The translations under genes were made by a program, and so were the position numbers. Source: Sabethes cyaneus (lineage: Eukaryota; Arthropoda; Insecta; Diptera; Culicidae). Taken from it: 64,000 nt of DNA. The stretch is taken from assembly GCF_943734655.1 (NCBI RefSeq), contig NC_071353.1:148906043-148970042 (forward strand). Reading direction: 5' to 3'. Position 1 is the first letter of the stretch, and every line of letters starts with the position of its first letter. Positions 34,489 through 44,384 of this stretch are shown one piece after another. The notes under the pieces were generated by a model. It was not told where the DNA came from, did not search any database, and was given only the letters and a program-made list of their open reading frames with translations.

Positions 34489-37377
34489 CAGGGGCGGACT
34501 GGGAGCCAAAGGGCCCACTGGGCCTTTGAGATTAGGGGCCCCAGTCTGCAATATTCTCATTACAGTAAAGTAACACAAAAAATGACATCTACTCAAGAGA
34601 CATCAGCGTTACAAGGACAGTACATCGAATAATTATGGGATCTATTTTGTAAGTGATGTCGTGCAACTTGACTCGATCCAGTCATTGTCGAGTGTCGAGT
34701 ACCGGGAGAACGGGCAGCATAGCGGCTCTATGCACGATCGAAGCAAAACAAACTCACTTGTCGTTAGGACCGAGTCAGATTGGATTGAAGAAAAATGCGT
34801 CCATTTTTCTTCAATCCAATCTTCGCTACTTTGAGTTTAGTTTGTTCAGCCACCACCACAGATGTTGTTCGATCAACAATATCCGAAACTTTGAAATCAA
34901 TGAAATAATTGTGCGTTGAATTCTATATTCATGGACTTTTTGGAGGATCTGTCGCAGCGTGAATATTTGATTCTTTACTGACCGTCCTTCAACGAACCCG
35001 GAAGAGTACTTTCCACATTCTGATGAGTGCCACTGTGCATCTTTGTCGCTAATGCAGCGGTTTCCTCATATACCACCTATTTTTAATTCTGCAGATAGTT
35101 ATTTCTGCAGTTAAGTTAAAGGGTTAATTACAAACAAAATTGCAAGTATCAAATAAGCTGATATAAATGATAGGATCTCAACAGTTCAATATATATGAGT
35201 AAAATACTGCGCCTACTCGTCAGAACAGAGAAAAGAATCGAGAGACCAGGATTTTAGAATCCATAGGATTCTTATTTCATAGTACAGGCGATTCCCGTGC
35301 CGAGTTATAGCTATCCCTGGGATTCAACTCTTGGATTCTCCTATAAGAATCCTGCTTCTATAAGCAAGGTATTCTGTGCACATCCTCTGCAGAATTTTTT
35401 CATACGATTCCAATACGAGGAATGCCAGAGACTCTGTGCGAATATTTTTGTTTCGTCTTGGTAGAGCTGCGGAAAAAAGAACCCACCGTCTAAAAACGCC
35501 AGTACGAAGAGCACGTGCTCGCCAGTCCGGAGGAGAGGTTCGCCAGCAACGACACACGGAGTTTCTCCAAACTGGTCAGGTGCAAGAATTTTGCCATGCC
35601 TGTGATGTGCAATGATAGTGCTGGTAACCTGCTTACTGACAAAACGACGGTAGCATCCAGATGGAAGAGTATTTACAGACGCTGTTGAATACAGAAGTAA
35701 ACACGAAGATCAGCAGGTACAGGATAAGAATTTTGAGCGACGGCCAAACTGTGGAGCCACCAACACAGGAGGAGGTCAAAAGAGCAATCAGTGAGGTGAA
35801 AAACGGTAAGGTTGCTGTAAAGGATGGTATCCTGGCTGAAGTTTTAAAAGCGAGCAGCTGTACGAAACAATTCGCGGTTGATTGGCCTCATTTCCCATAT
35901 TTTTAAAAACGGACATCGACTTGCGAGTAAAAACTATCGAGGCATTACGTTGCTCAATTTTGCCTATAAGGTACTCTCCCTATCCTGTGTTTTAGACTGA
36001 GTCCGTTAGCTGAGCTCTTCGTCGGCGAGTATCAAGCTGGTTTTCATGAGGGTCGCTTCACGATGGATCAGATATTAACCCTGCGTCTAGTAACTGACGA
36101 GTTTCGGGGGAACAACTTGCAGACTCATCATATTTTTATGGATTTCATGGCGGCATACGATTCAGTCAAATGAAATGAGCTGTGACGAAATGAGCATGGT
36201 TTTCCCACAGAACTCGTTACGTTGATTCGTATGACGCTGGATGAGTAAAAATTATGAGTCAGAATAGCAGATGAGACCTCACGTACTTTTTGATTTTGCG
36301 GATGACGTCGATATCACCGAAATCAAAAGTAGAGCAGGGAAAGAAGCCTTTAGGTCATTTATTGAGAAATTTTGACTTACCATTAGCACCGTCAAAACGA
36401 AGTACATGGCGTGGAAATCCAAATGGTGTTGGTGTCGAAGAGGAACTGAATATATTTTGGTATGCTCGTGACATGTGACAACGAGGTAAGTCGAATTGGC
36501 CTTTACGCAGGCATTACAGTTTGTAGCTGAAGTCCCGTAGCTTGCAAATTCGCATAAAACTGACGCTCTAGAGAACACTAATCCTCCAGTGGCCCTTTAC
36601 GGACATGAAGCATGGACGCTAAAAGAAGCTTTTAGCGTAAAATTTGGCAAAATCCAAAATGGAGTGTAGCGCAGACGTATGAACCACGAGCTGTATTAAG
36701 AATGCTATTGTTATAATGAAGATAGTACAGTGTGGTAGTCTGCGCTGGACTGGTCACGTGTCTAGAATGCCTGACGAAAGAGTGGCCAAAATTATTTTAA
36801 GCAGAGAATCAAGAAGAGGCCGTAGACTTCGGAGTAGACATCGCACTGATAGATGTGCACTATCGAGGATAATGCACGTTCAGCTGGTGTTCGAGAGGTT
36901 TGAAGAAAGGTAGGACCATAATTCATTCGGCGCAGGATCGATAACGGACCGTCGCCACTGAAGTAAACTGAGTATGGAGCTTAAGCCGACAGTTCAATAT
37001 TTATAAGTAGTCAAATAACTGCGGATGAAATACTAATTCTACTTTTAAATACTCAGATTCGGATCTTGGAGCCCAACAGCTCAACTTAAATGATTTCATG
37101 AATTATGGGGCCCCAGCAATCTAACATTCGTGAGTCATAGAAGAAGTTTAATTGAAAAAGAAATTTTGGTTTAAAGTTCGGAGCCCCAACAGCCCCATTA
37201 AAGGCTGAATTTTCAATCATCAAATCTGTTGATTTCATGAATCATGGGGCCCCAGCAATTGAACATTCGTGAGTCGTAGAAAGAGTTTAACTGAAATAAA
37301 AATTTTGGAAAATTTCATTTTGTGTAACAACGAAATTTTTACTGTGTTACTTTTTTCGGTGGGCCAGTCCGCCCCTG
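34489..37377. mobile_element. Segment bounded by hAT-like inverted ends
   Basis: The left end CAGGGGCGGACTGG (34489-34502) is exactly complementary to the right end at 37364-37377. A few dozen bases inside each end the similarity resumes as AGTAACACA followed by A-rich sequence. CAGGG ends are typical of hAT elements. The 8 bp flanking each side (ACGTAGAA and CAGTTAGC) do not match, so either the duplication has decayed or the two ends come from different copies. The interior holds an RTE-like relic (about 35480-36960), a 21-bp perfect hairpin (34777-34822) and a duplicated block around GGGGCCCCAGCAAT (about 37085-37165 and 37223-37303). No hAT transposase is visible. Confidence 0.55.
35480..36960 (+). 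pseudogene. RTE/JAM1-like retrotransposon, heavily decayed
   Basis: Motifs appear in the correct order in shifting frames. RARARQSGGEVRQQRHTEF (about 35509-35565) precedes SAGNLLTDKTTVASRWK near 35617-35668. EEYLQTLLNTEVN and EEVKRAISEVKNGKVAVKDG lie in the open frame 35661-35906. NYRGITLLNFAYKVL is near 35930-35975 (RT motif 1) and FDFADDVDITE near 36290 (FADD box). VALYGHEAWTLKEA is near 36590, RRRMNHEL near 36671 and SLRWTGHVSRMPDERVAKII near 36733. The last is in the open frame 36716-36913. Stops and deletions are frequent. It lies within the hAT-ended segment, so it was probably inserted there. Confidence 0.65.
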
Positions 37378-37389
37378 CAGTTAGCTGGC

Positions 37390-38260
37390 GACAACAGTGA
37401 AGCTATTCCGTTCAGAAGTGTGCGCGTTCAAAGAACGGTATCCCGTCGCGTCGAAAACGGACATCGTGCGGCACTTTGTGGGCACCGAATGCGCCCGTTA
37501 CGACATCTATTGGACACTATTGGACAACAATCAGAGCATCGAAAGACAGTCCGGTTCCGAGCGGCCAACGCGCCCTGAGCGACAAGAAGCTCCAAAGGAT
37601 GCTGAAGAGGAAGGCCGGTGCAACCGGCCAAACAGTGCAAAGTACCTGGCGAACATGGACATACATGTCAGGAAGCGGCAGTCCCGTGTCCCGTCTACTG
37701 GTCTCAGAGCTGCAGGCATTGACGCAGCGACAGAGACTGAATAAGATGGTCAAGAGGATTTTCCCTGGATGGCTACGACTGGCAGGGCACTTCGTATTTT
37801 ACTTCCCCCGCGAAGGAAGTGAGTTCCGACGTGAGGTTCATTTCACACACCAAGTTCCCCAAGAAGGTGCTGCTGTGGCTGAGACTCAGAGAGAAGGGGA
37901 TGAGGAAAGCCGCTCTTCTTTTGCTTTGGACTGGCCGTAAAAGGGGGAATTTATAGTACGAAGTGCCCGTCGGAAGGTGCGTCGTTCTGTCAAGAAATAC
38001 AATAAGCGCGAAGACGGATCTGGCGTCGGCCGACTACTCGAAGCGATCGTTGGAGGAGGTGGACCGGCTGAATATCGATTTGGTACCCAAGTCGTCCTCC
38101 AGCTGCGTCCAATCGGGAATTTCTGGACAAACATGAAGCGTAAGAACTACTCCAGCAATTTTGTCGCGAAAACTGAGGGTGAAAATGATAAATAAAACGC
38201 AAAAAGAACTCAAAAACATATCTACACGCTGCCGGAAGGCCGCTCGCAAGGGCGTAGAAT
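37390..38260 (+). pseudogene. Tc1/mariner-type transposase relic
   Basis: The frame 37397-37744 gives the N-terminal DNA-binding part (CAFKERYPVASKTDIVRHFV, then ARYDIYWTLLDNNQSIERQS). A second segment in other frames reads WQGTSYFTSPAKEVSSDVRF, FPKKVLLWL and GLAVKGGIYSTKCP (about 37770-37975). The end reads LRPIGNFWTNMKRKNYSSNF and VAKTEGE in the frame 37977-38195, corresponding to the third catalytic region; the usual acidic residue in PIE is replaced by Gly in PIG. Several frameshifts. The copy at 43390-44080 on the other strand shares the SYFTSP, LWLAISEKG-like and FVAKTE blocks and belongs to the same lineage. Confidence 0.65.
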
Positions 38261-38984
38261 TTTTTTTGCTTGGAAACTGCTTTAGATGACGTTAAAATCG
38301 ATAAAATCAATAAACATAACCAATGTACCTCTCTATTAGTGTATTTATTAGAGCAGTATACGTTTTTCAAGGATTACTGTGATCGCTGCATTCGTTGCAT
38401 CTGTCAAAAGTACGTGTTTTCGAAAAAATCAGATGACCGTTTGCTGTAGCCGTCTGAAACGTTTTACCGGTTAATGTTTATACGATCAGACAGCTAAAAA
38501 AGCCCAAAGGAATGTGTTTTCAGTGAGAAAGAAAAGGCAATAATTGAAGCCTCTATCAGAATGAAGACGCATCCGGTCGAGAAATCGGACGAAACTACAC
38601 AACGAATGTCAAAAAAGATTGAACTTGGCACAGTGTGTGTTGAACGGTTCATTATGGCTGAAGTAGGGCTTAAATACCAACATTTCACTGCCGAAGATCA
38701 AGATTACAATGTATCTAACAGTTTGCAAGCTCCAACAAAGCTTGGAATTTGTCAGATTGAACGTGTTTGTGTCTTGTCCATCAATATTCGTATGCATAGC
38801 ATTATTTTTCGTTAATTTTAGCTCCGATTTCACGATGATTGTGACTGGTTTTACATAACCTCTTGCTCCTACGGTCCTGCAAGTGCACTTACGATCGTTT
38901 TGATTCGCTTTTTGGCGCTGTTCCAGCCCGAAAAAGTTGCATTTTTTTGATTTATTTAATTTCAATTTCCGTTATTCCACACCA
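38261..38984. other. Spacer with direct repeats
   Basis: The block around GTTGCATCTGTCAAAAGTACG and the following TTTGCTGTAG-like sequence (about 38390-38600) recurs in direct orientation at about 39790-39960, on the other side of the giant hairpin. No gene recognised. Frames at 38561-38815 and 38609-38965 lie on opposite strands and have no known relatives. Confidence 0.4.
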
Positions 38985-39625
38985 CACGCTATGTCCGAAG
39001 GTACTTATTATTTAACTTACATGCACCTCAGATTTCTCTTCACTGGATGTTAGTATTAATCAAAACAATTAATTTAGAAAAGGTCTTAAAATATTCTATC
39101 TTGGGTTTTTTGAAAAATTCAATTTTCAAGGTTATTTAGGGGTCATCCCCTCTCAAGTGATCATATCCGTTGTATTCGACCACCTCCGATTTTAACCAAA
39201 TTTGGTATAATTGCTTATTCCGACCCCATATTTAATTTCTCAAAGTTTTGTATGGATTGAACAATCCCCCTTGCAGTGACATGCATTGAAAAATTAGTAT
39301 TTTCGAAAATCTGAGAAAAATGGAAAAGTGTCACTGCAAGGGGGATTGATTAATCCGTATAAAACTTTGGGAAAATGAATGTGGGGTCGGAATGAGCAAT
39401 TATATCAAATTTGGTTGAAATCGGAGGTGGTCGAATACAACGAATATGATCACTTGAGAGGGGATGACCCCTAAATAACCTTGAAAATTGAATTTTTCAA
39501 AAAACCCAAGATAGAATATTTTAAGACCTTCTCTAAATTAATTGTTTCGATTAATACTAACACTCTGTGAAGAGAAATCTGAGGTGCATGTAAGTTTAAT
39601 AATAAGTGCCTTTGGACATAGCGTG
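38985..39625. repeat. Giant hairpin: two about 297-bp inverted arms, 47-base loop
   Basis: The left arm 38985-39281 and the right arm 39329-39625 pair along their full length with few mismatches. Landmarks are CACGCTATGTCCGAAGG with its complement at the far right; AGGTTATTTAGGGGTCATCC with GGATGACCCCTAAATAACCT; CGACCACCTCCGATTTTAAC; and AATCCCCCTTGCAGTGACA with TGTCACTGCAAGGGGGATT next to the loop. It starts about 1.28 kb past the Adar stop codon on the gene's transcription path, so a long or read-through 3' UTR would contain it. Frames on opposite strands inside are mirror artefacts. Confidence 0.85.
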
Positions 39626-40903
39626 CACCACCTCTTTCGACAGAATTGGATTTTCCGTCTCCCAATTTTGGTTCCCATTAAGTCACGTTGCGTCGCTTTT
39701 CTCCATAGTGGGTGACTGTCAAAAGTTTTTCTTTTACATGGCTGCGACCATAAGTTTTTCCATGGCTTACTGTGTGTGATTGCACCCGCTCGTTGCATCT
39801 GTCAAAAGCACGTGTTTTTAACAAATCGTGCGTCCACTTGCTGCACAGCAGCAGACGTAGCGTTTTGCCACGTTTTTCTTCAGTTCAACTAAAGCTAAAA
39901 GAAAGTGTTTTGAGCGAGTGAGAATGAAAATTAAATCATTCAAGCCTATTAGAAGGAAAGTGGGAAATGTGGGACATTTGAGAAATCTACATCTACACGA
40001 TAGGGTTCAGAGTAGTTCTCTACTCACAATTTCTGAGGAAGCTCTTTATAGGTTTGGATTGGATTGGACATCTTGCCAAATGAACTCAGAAAGATTTTGA
40101 AATGGAAATTTTAAAGAAACGTTATTGAGTGGATACCCTGAACCATTTCCCAGGTTATCGTCTTTTGTTAATGTTTGGAAAACACCTCTTGTTACTTCGA
40201 TTTTTTATCGATTTTGTAAGAAAGTTAGAATATCTGAGGGAACCACGCAATTCTGTATCCACCTACTCAACGAAAAACGTGCTCTTTTCTTGAATGGAAG
40301 CCTACGCGTAAATGTTCTCTTGTTATATCCTCTTATTTCGCGAAAGTATAAATCTTTCACTTGTCTTTAGATGGCTAAAACTTACTCACTAAAGCTATTA
40401 TCTCTTATGTTATAAACCGGTTCTATAATGTCTAAATGTTATGCAAAGCACAAATACTGAACTAACAAAGAAAAAATTGAAACAAATTAAAACAAACTTT
40501 TTCTTCTCTCTCATCAAACGATGCGTGTGGAAATTAAAAGCGCACACTTTGGTGTGCGCACCAAAAAAACGTTTGCAAATGCATAAAACAAATAGAAAAA
40601 CGAAACGAAATCCTCTCCTGGATGGAACAACCTACTCCCCTTGTACGCTAGCTAGCGAGCGTAAGCAATAAGTAACAGTCTAAAAAACCTTACAACACTA
40701 CAACAGAATCAACTGCCGCTTCTTAATCCTACACGCGTTTTTTCGTCACCGCGGAACGGGTCCTCTTAGATACTCTAAATGCCCGTCCGTTGCCTTTCTC
40801 AGAACAATCTAGCATTGGCCTGACTGGATTGGCTGTTGCTGCTGTTGATGCTACCCCCCGCATGCTTACCACCAGAGCCAGCGGAGCCGTGTTTACCCTG
40901 ATG
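39626..40903. other. Region downstream of Adar; possible 3' UTR
   Basis: Read on the minus strand this follows the Adar stop at 40904. No clear AATAAA signal was seen in the first several hundred bases, so the 3' end is not placed. A short hairpin, GCGCACAC then TTTG then GTGTGCGC, sits near 40541-40560. The minus-strand frame 40729-40929 overlaps the Adar end in another frame and is a shadow. Confidence 0.35.
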
Positions 40904-41474
40904 TCATTTACCTCCTCCGGTACTACCATTGTTGTTGTTTGTCATTGCGTTGGCCGTGGGAGCAGCGGCAGCTGCTGCTGCCGCTGCCGGTGCAATCGCC
41001 GCCGCCGCTGCGGCCAACAGCTCTTCCGGCCGGGGGGCAATCAACGTGAACTGGTCCTGTTCGATCGGTTTCTTCAACCAATCGCCCAGATCCTCTTTGG
41101 CAAAGGCGGCAAACAGTTCCTTCTTCGCCTGCTGGTACTCCGGAACGGACATCTTGGTTTCGAAGTAGCTCGGCTTAACTTCGCGGAACGGTGCCAACGG
41201 CAGCTTGCCGATGGCAGCCGCGTACCGCCGGTAGAAAGATTGCTTCGACAGGCGGGACATTTTGTTCGTGTTAGTGTTGTTGTTGATCAGTTTGCCGGTG
41301 AAGGAGTTGACGATCTCCACCTCCTGGCAGCCGATCACCCAGTTGATGCTAAAGTTGGGCGGTTTGGTTTGGTTGCGCGACTCCGCCGACGTCATCAGGG
41401 CCAGCCGGGGCTTGTTCAGCCGGTACGGTGGCGGTAGGCCTTGGATTGAGTTTTCCACCCGACCGCAGATGGCG
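40904..41474 (-). CDS. Adar: Adar terminal coding exon (end of deaminase domain)
   Basis: This exon encodes the C-terminal part of the adenosine deaminase domain. It begins after an acceptor ending ACAG, with one base completing the split Arg codon from the previous exon, then AICGRVEN. Conserved blocks are QGLPPPYRLNKPRLALMTSA, NFSINWVIG and, near the end, LGDWLKKPIEQDQFTLI. All are typical of ADAR, in the part that binds inositol hexakisphosphate in human ADAR2 (family knowledge). After that core the protein carries a tail not typical of fly or human ADAR: two alanine runs, then NNNNGSTGGGK and a TGA stop. Plus-strand frames over this exon (40790-41437, 41262-41912) are antisense shadows. 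Confidence 0.93.
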
Positions 41475-41799
41475 CTGTTTTTTTTGTTTATCATAAGGAA
41501 GGGGATTAAAAAGGTTTTTTTTAGTTTTAGTGGCTTTTTAGATTGTTTTGATGAAAGCGATCACACTCTACTACAAATGTTAAAGTTAGTAATTGATTAC
41601 GAAATCCTACAACCCAACCAACCAACAGAGGCAAAACACATGCAGTTTGATGCACACAGACACGTTACCGGACACGGACTGTTCATGAACCAACGGTCAC
41701 CAGACCGTGTTGTTTCGCGCTACACGTCGGGGTTCATGAAAAATCCGGCCCGTCACACTGGCTACGGTACGGTTCTTCTCTCTTCGGTTCGGTTCTTAC
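41475..41799 (-). other. Adar: Adar intron, 325 bp
   Basis: The donor, minus strand TACCG then GTAAGAACC, is at 41799-41798. The acceptor is ACAG at 41476-41475, with a short CCCCTTCCTT tract upstream. The intron splits an Arg codon (CG, then C). GAACCG repeats follow the donor. No repeats or genes inside. Confidence 0.85.
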
Positions 41800-42051
41800 C
41801 GGTACATGTGCGCCGGATGCAGCAAGCTGCCCAGCACAATCGAGTGCAGATAGATCGGCTCGATCACGGACGCGAGCAGCGATCCCTGCAAGCCGAGTAC
41901 GTTCCAGCGTGATATTTTGTCCGAGCAGGACATCGTCAGCAGACGCTGCCCCTGCAGGACACCATCCCACGTCTGAATGCCCTCGCTGCTCTTGACCGGT
42001 ATCGTCCCTTCGCCCGATTCCACCTTGGTGCGCAGCTGGCCGCGGGCTTTC
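41800..42051 (-). CDS. Adar: Adar coding exon with second zinc-binding cysteine
   Basis: 252 bp. It starts after acceptor ACAG with G completing an Arg codon, then KARGQLRTKVESGEGTIPVK. It continues through SSEGIQTWDGVLQGQRLLTM, then SCSDKISRWNVLGLQGSLLA and ends LGSLLHPAHMY plus CG. The Cys of MSCSDK (codon 41935-41937) matches the second zinc-coordinating cysteine of the deaminase active site in human ADAR2. GEGTIPV and TWDGVLQG are highly conserved in ADARs. The reading frame and phases match both neighbours exactly, which supports the gene model. Confidence 0.95.
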
Positions 42052-42258
42052 CTGTATACGCATCACATATTAGTGTAGTTCGTGTGTGATTGGGTTTCCC
42101 GATTCGGATCAGATCAGAGAGGAAGTGGGGAAATTATTTCGATAGGAAGGAAAAAAACGAGTAATGAAAGCATGAGAAAAAATGCATCAGTTTTTGTTCG
42201 GGGAATTGTTGCACTGAACTCCTGCAAAAGAATAAAGCGAAAGCAAACACAATCCTAC
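42052..42258 (-). other. Adar: Adar intron, 207 bp
   Basis: Donor GTAGG after AACCG at 42258-42257; acceptor GTATACAG ending at 42052. The split codon is CG plus G, Arg. No repeats inside. A GTAGG donor is less common than GTAAG or GTGAG. Confidence 0.85.
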
Positions 42259-42728
42259 CGGTTCGGATGTTTGTCCACATCCATGTTGTCGTTCTCGTGC
42301 GGACTGAACACCCGAGCATCACCGCAGGGAGCCGTATTGATGTACAGATGGAAGTTGATTCCATCCCGCAGCTTGTACAATCTCGAACCATCCGATGGCT
42401 TCACGAAGATACTTTCCTGCGGTTCCTCCGGCACCGGTCCAAGTTCACCATTGCTGGTGCTACTGCTATTAGTATTGTTGCTTTTGTTCTTACTATTGTT
42501 ATTCGTGTTATTATTATTGCCATTCTTTCCATTGTATTGAGCCACCGTTGTACTATTATTGGAAGTCGTACTATTATTAGTATTACTGAGCAGATCCAGC
42601 TGGCTGTAGAAAAAGTCCAGCAAACCGCGGCGGGCGATAATTTCCGCGTGCGAATCGTTGATAACCGAACCGGTGACACTCATGTGTTCACCACTGACGC
42701 ACTTGGTGCCGGTGGCCAGTGAGATGAC
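42259..42728 (-). CDS. Adar: Adar catalytic exon (HAE and PCGD motifs)
   Basis: The exon starts after TTTTTAG in phase 0 with VISLATGTKCVSGEHMSVTG. NDSHAEIIARRGLLDFFYSQ follows, where His (codon 42648-42650) binds zinc and Glu (42642-42644) is the proton shuttle of the adenosine deaminase reaction (A to I in double-stranded RNA). Next is an unusual Asn/Ser/Thr/Lys-rich insertion of about 60 residues (NNSTTSNNSTT, NNNNTNNNSKN). Conserved sequence resumes at ESIFVKPSDGSRLYKLRDGI, INTAPCGDARVFSPHEN and DKHPN. The Cys of PCGD (42324-42326) is a zinc ligand. The Ser of VFSPHE is an AGT codon (42303-42305), the position self-edited to Gly in Drosophila Adar. Confidence 0.95.
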
Positions 42729-43389
42729 CTAAAAATAGTTTAAACAAATTGTCTGATTAAATTTACTACATTTTTCGAAAGAAAAACGAAATAATTCCCA
42801 CCTTCTAAACGTTGAAAATTTAAAAAATAATGGTACGAATTTCTTAAAAAAAATTTTTTTCTGTATTATCACAATAATTGTTGGTACAATTCTGGCTTTT
42901 GCTTTTAGAAGGTCGCATATAATCAGCCCTTTTGCACGCATTATGCGTCTTTCTGAAAACGAAAGCCAGAATTTCACAAGGGCGCAATTATCATCATAGT
43001 ATGCGACGCCCTATGCAAAAGCTCACTTCGCTGTCACTTTTGGTTATAGTGCTTTTTTAACAGGTATGATCTAGAATTTGTTTCCTTTAATTCTCGGGTA
43101 ATTTTTCCGTAAAAAGCGGAAGAGAGGAGACACGAAGAGAATCTCTCGTTGTCACATTGGTCTATTTGAAAAGAATTGGCTTTTGCTGTAATATAAAACA
43201 ATCAGGAATGCACAAAAATTACATGAGAGGAATTAGCTATAGACTCAAATATAGCATTTGATTTGAACACTTAACGTATGTATTGAAAAAATGGACTAAT
43301 TTCGCACGGCGATGAAAAAAAATACAAAACATAACGTAATGAAACAAATTATTCTCAAATCCTATTTATTTAGCCTTCTATAAAAATGC

Positions 43390-44080
43390 TTTGACGCCCT
43401 GCCAGGTGGCTTTAAAACGGTTCATCGAAACCTTCGCGATGGCCCATCAAAAGATAGACGTCGGCATTTTATTCAATTCTTTCGTGACTTTGGCAATCAG
43501 CTCTTTCTCCGTTTGGCCACAAAGTTATTGAAGTAAATGCTCCGTTTGAGCTTCGCCCAAACAATTTTTATTTGTAGCAGTTGCGGAACGTTGGGAAAAT
43601 TGGTGACCGTCGGTACAACGTTTATCTTCAGCTGGTTAACCTCCCCTAGTGATCTCTCGGCATGATGGGCCTGGGCCAGCCAAAAGATTTGCGCGTCCTT
43701 TGCGCGATACTACTTCGTACTGTATCTTCATATCTTCTCGTTTACCGTAAACCCCGAACGAAACCACAGCGTCTAGAACATTCTCTTCTCGCTGATAGTC
43801 AGCTACAGAAGGCTCTTCTTTGGGGAGATATACTTGACATCATCGCTTATCTTGTTGCTTGGTGATGTAAAGTACTCGGTCCTCTGCCAGTCGTTGCCGC
43901 CGGGCAATCCGTATGCAATCCGACATTTGGCAGCAGCATTTTGGCCCAGTACTTCTTCCCCGTTTAGCCGGTTGCTCCGACCTCCCGGTTCAAGGCACGG
44001 AACGATGAGACCACCCTGCTCTCGGTTTTCATCTTCAGCTTCTGCTGTACGTTACGGTCGCGCAGCATTGTCGGATGTCC
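43390..44080 (-). pseudogene. Tc1/mariner-type transposase relic in Adar intron
   Basis: On the minus strand, after frameshifts, the sequence reads GNDWQRTEYFTSPSNKISDD with VKYISPK (about 43902-43830), FWLAQAHHAERSLGEVNQLK (about 43690-43630) and INVVPTVTNFPNVPQL. It then reads IVWAKLKRSIYFNNFVAK and MPTSIF to about 43440. The expected FWPDLA box, with the second catalytic Asp, is reduced to FWLAQA, so the copy is dead. Block order and wording match the plus-strand relic at 37390-38260. It is about 300 bp from another mariner relic. Confidence 0.6.
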
Positions 44081-44384
44081 GAAACCAAGTTTTTCAACGC
44101 GTTCGCCTTTCACGCGGGGGAGGATGTTGTAATTGCCAGGTTGGCTCTATTTAGCGGATAAGGCTTGTTCGCGACAAAATCTGGACACCTCAATTTTGCA
44201 ATAAAACAAATTTGCTAGAAGTTTAATCCATGAAACTATTTTATATCATTTATGTGTGTATCGTTAATAATTATCAAACAAATTAACATCACTTATTTGG
44301 TCTGCATGAAAAATTGGCGAACTTTGGAGTTTACCCTTGCCATGAGGGTCAGTGCAGACTTGTTGGCAACCAATTTACTGCGTT

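Noticed and set aside
40790..41912. Plus-strand frames of about 215 codons
   Set aside because: Antisense to Adar coding exons with clear ADAR protein in the other strand; codon structure of the sense exon explains them.
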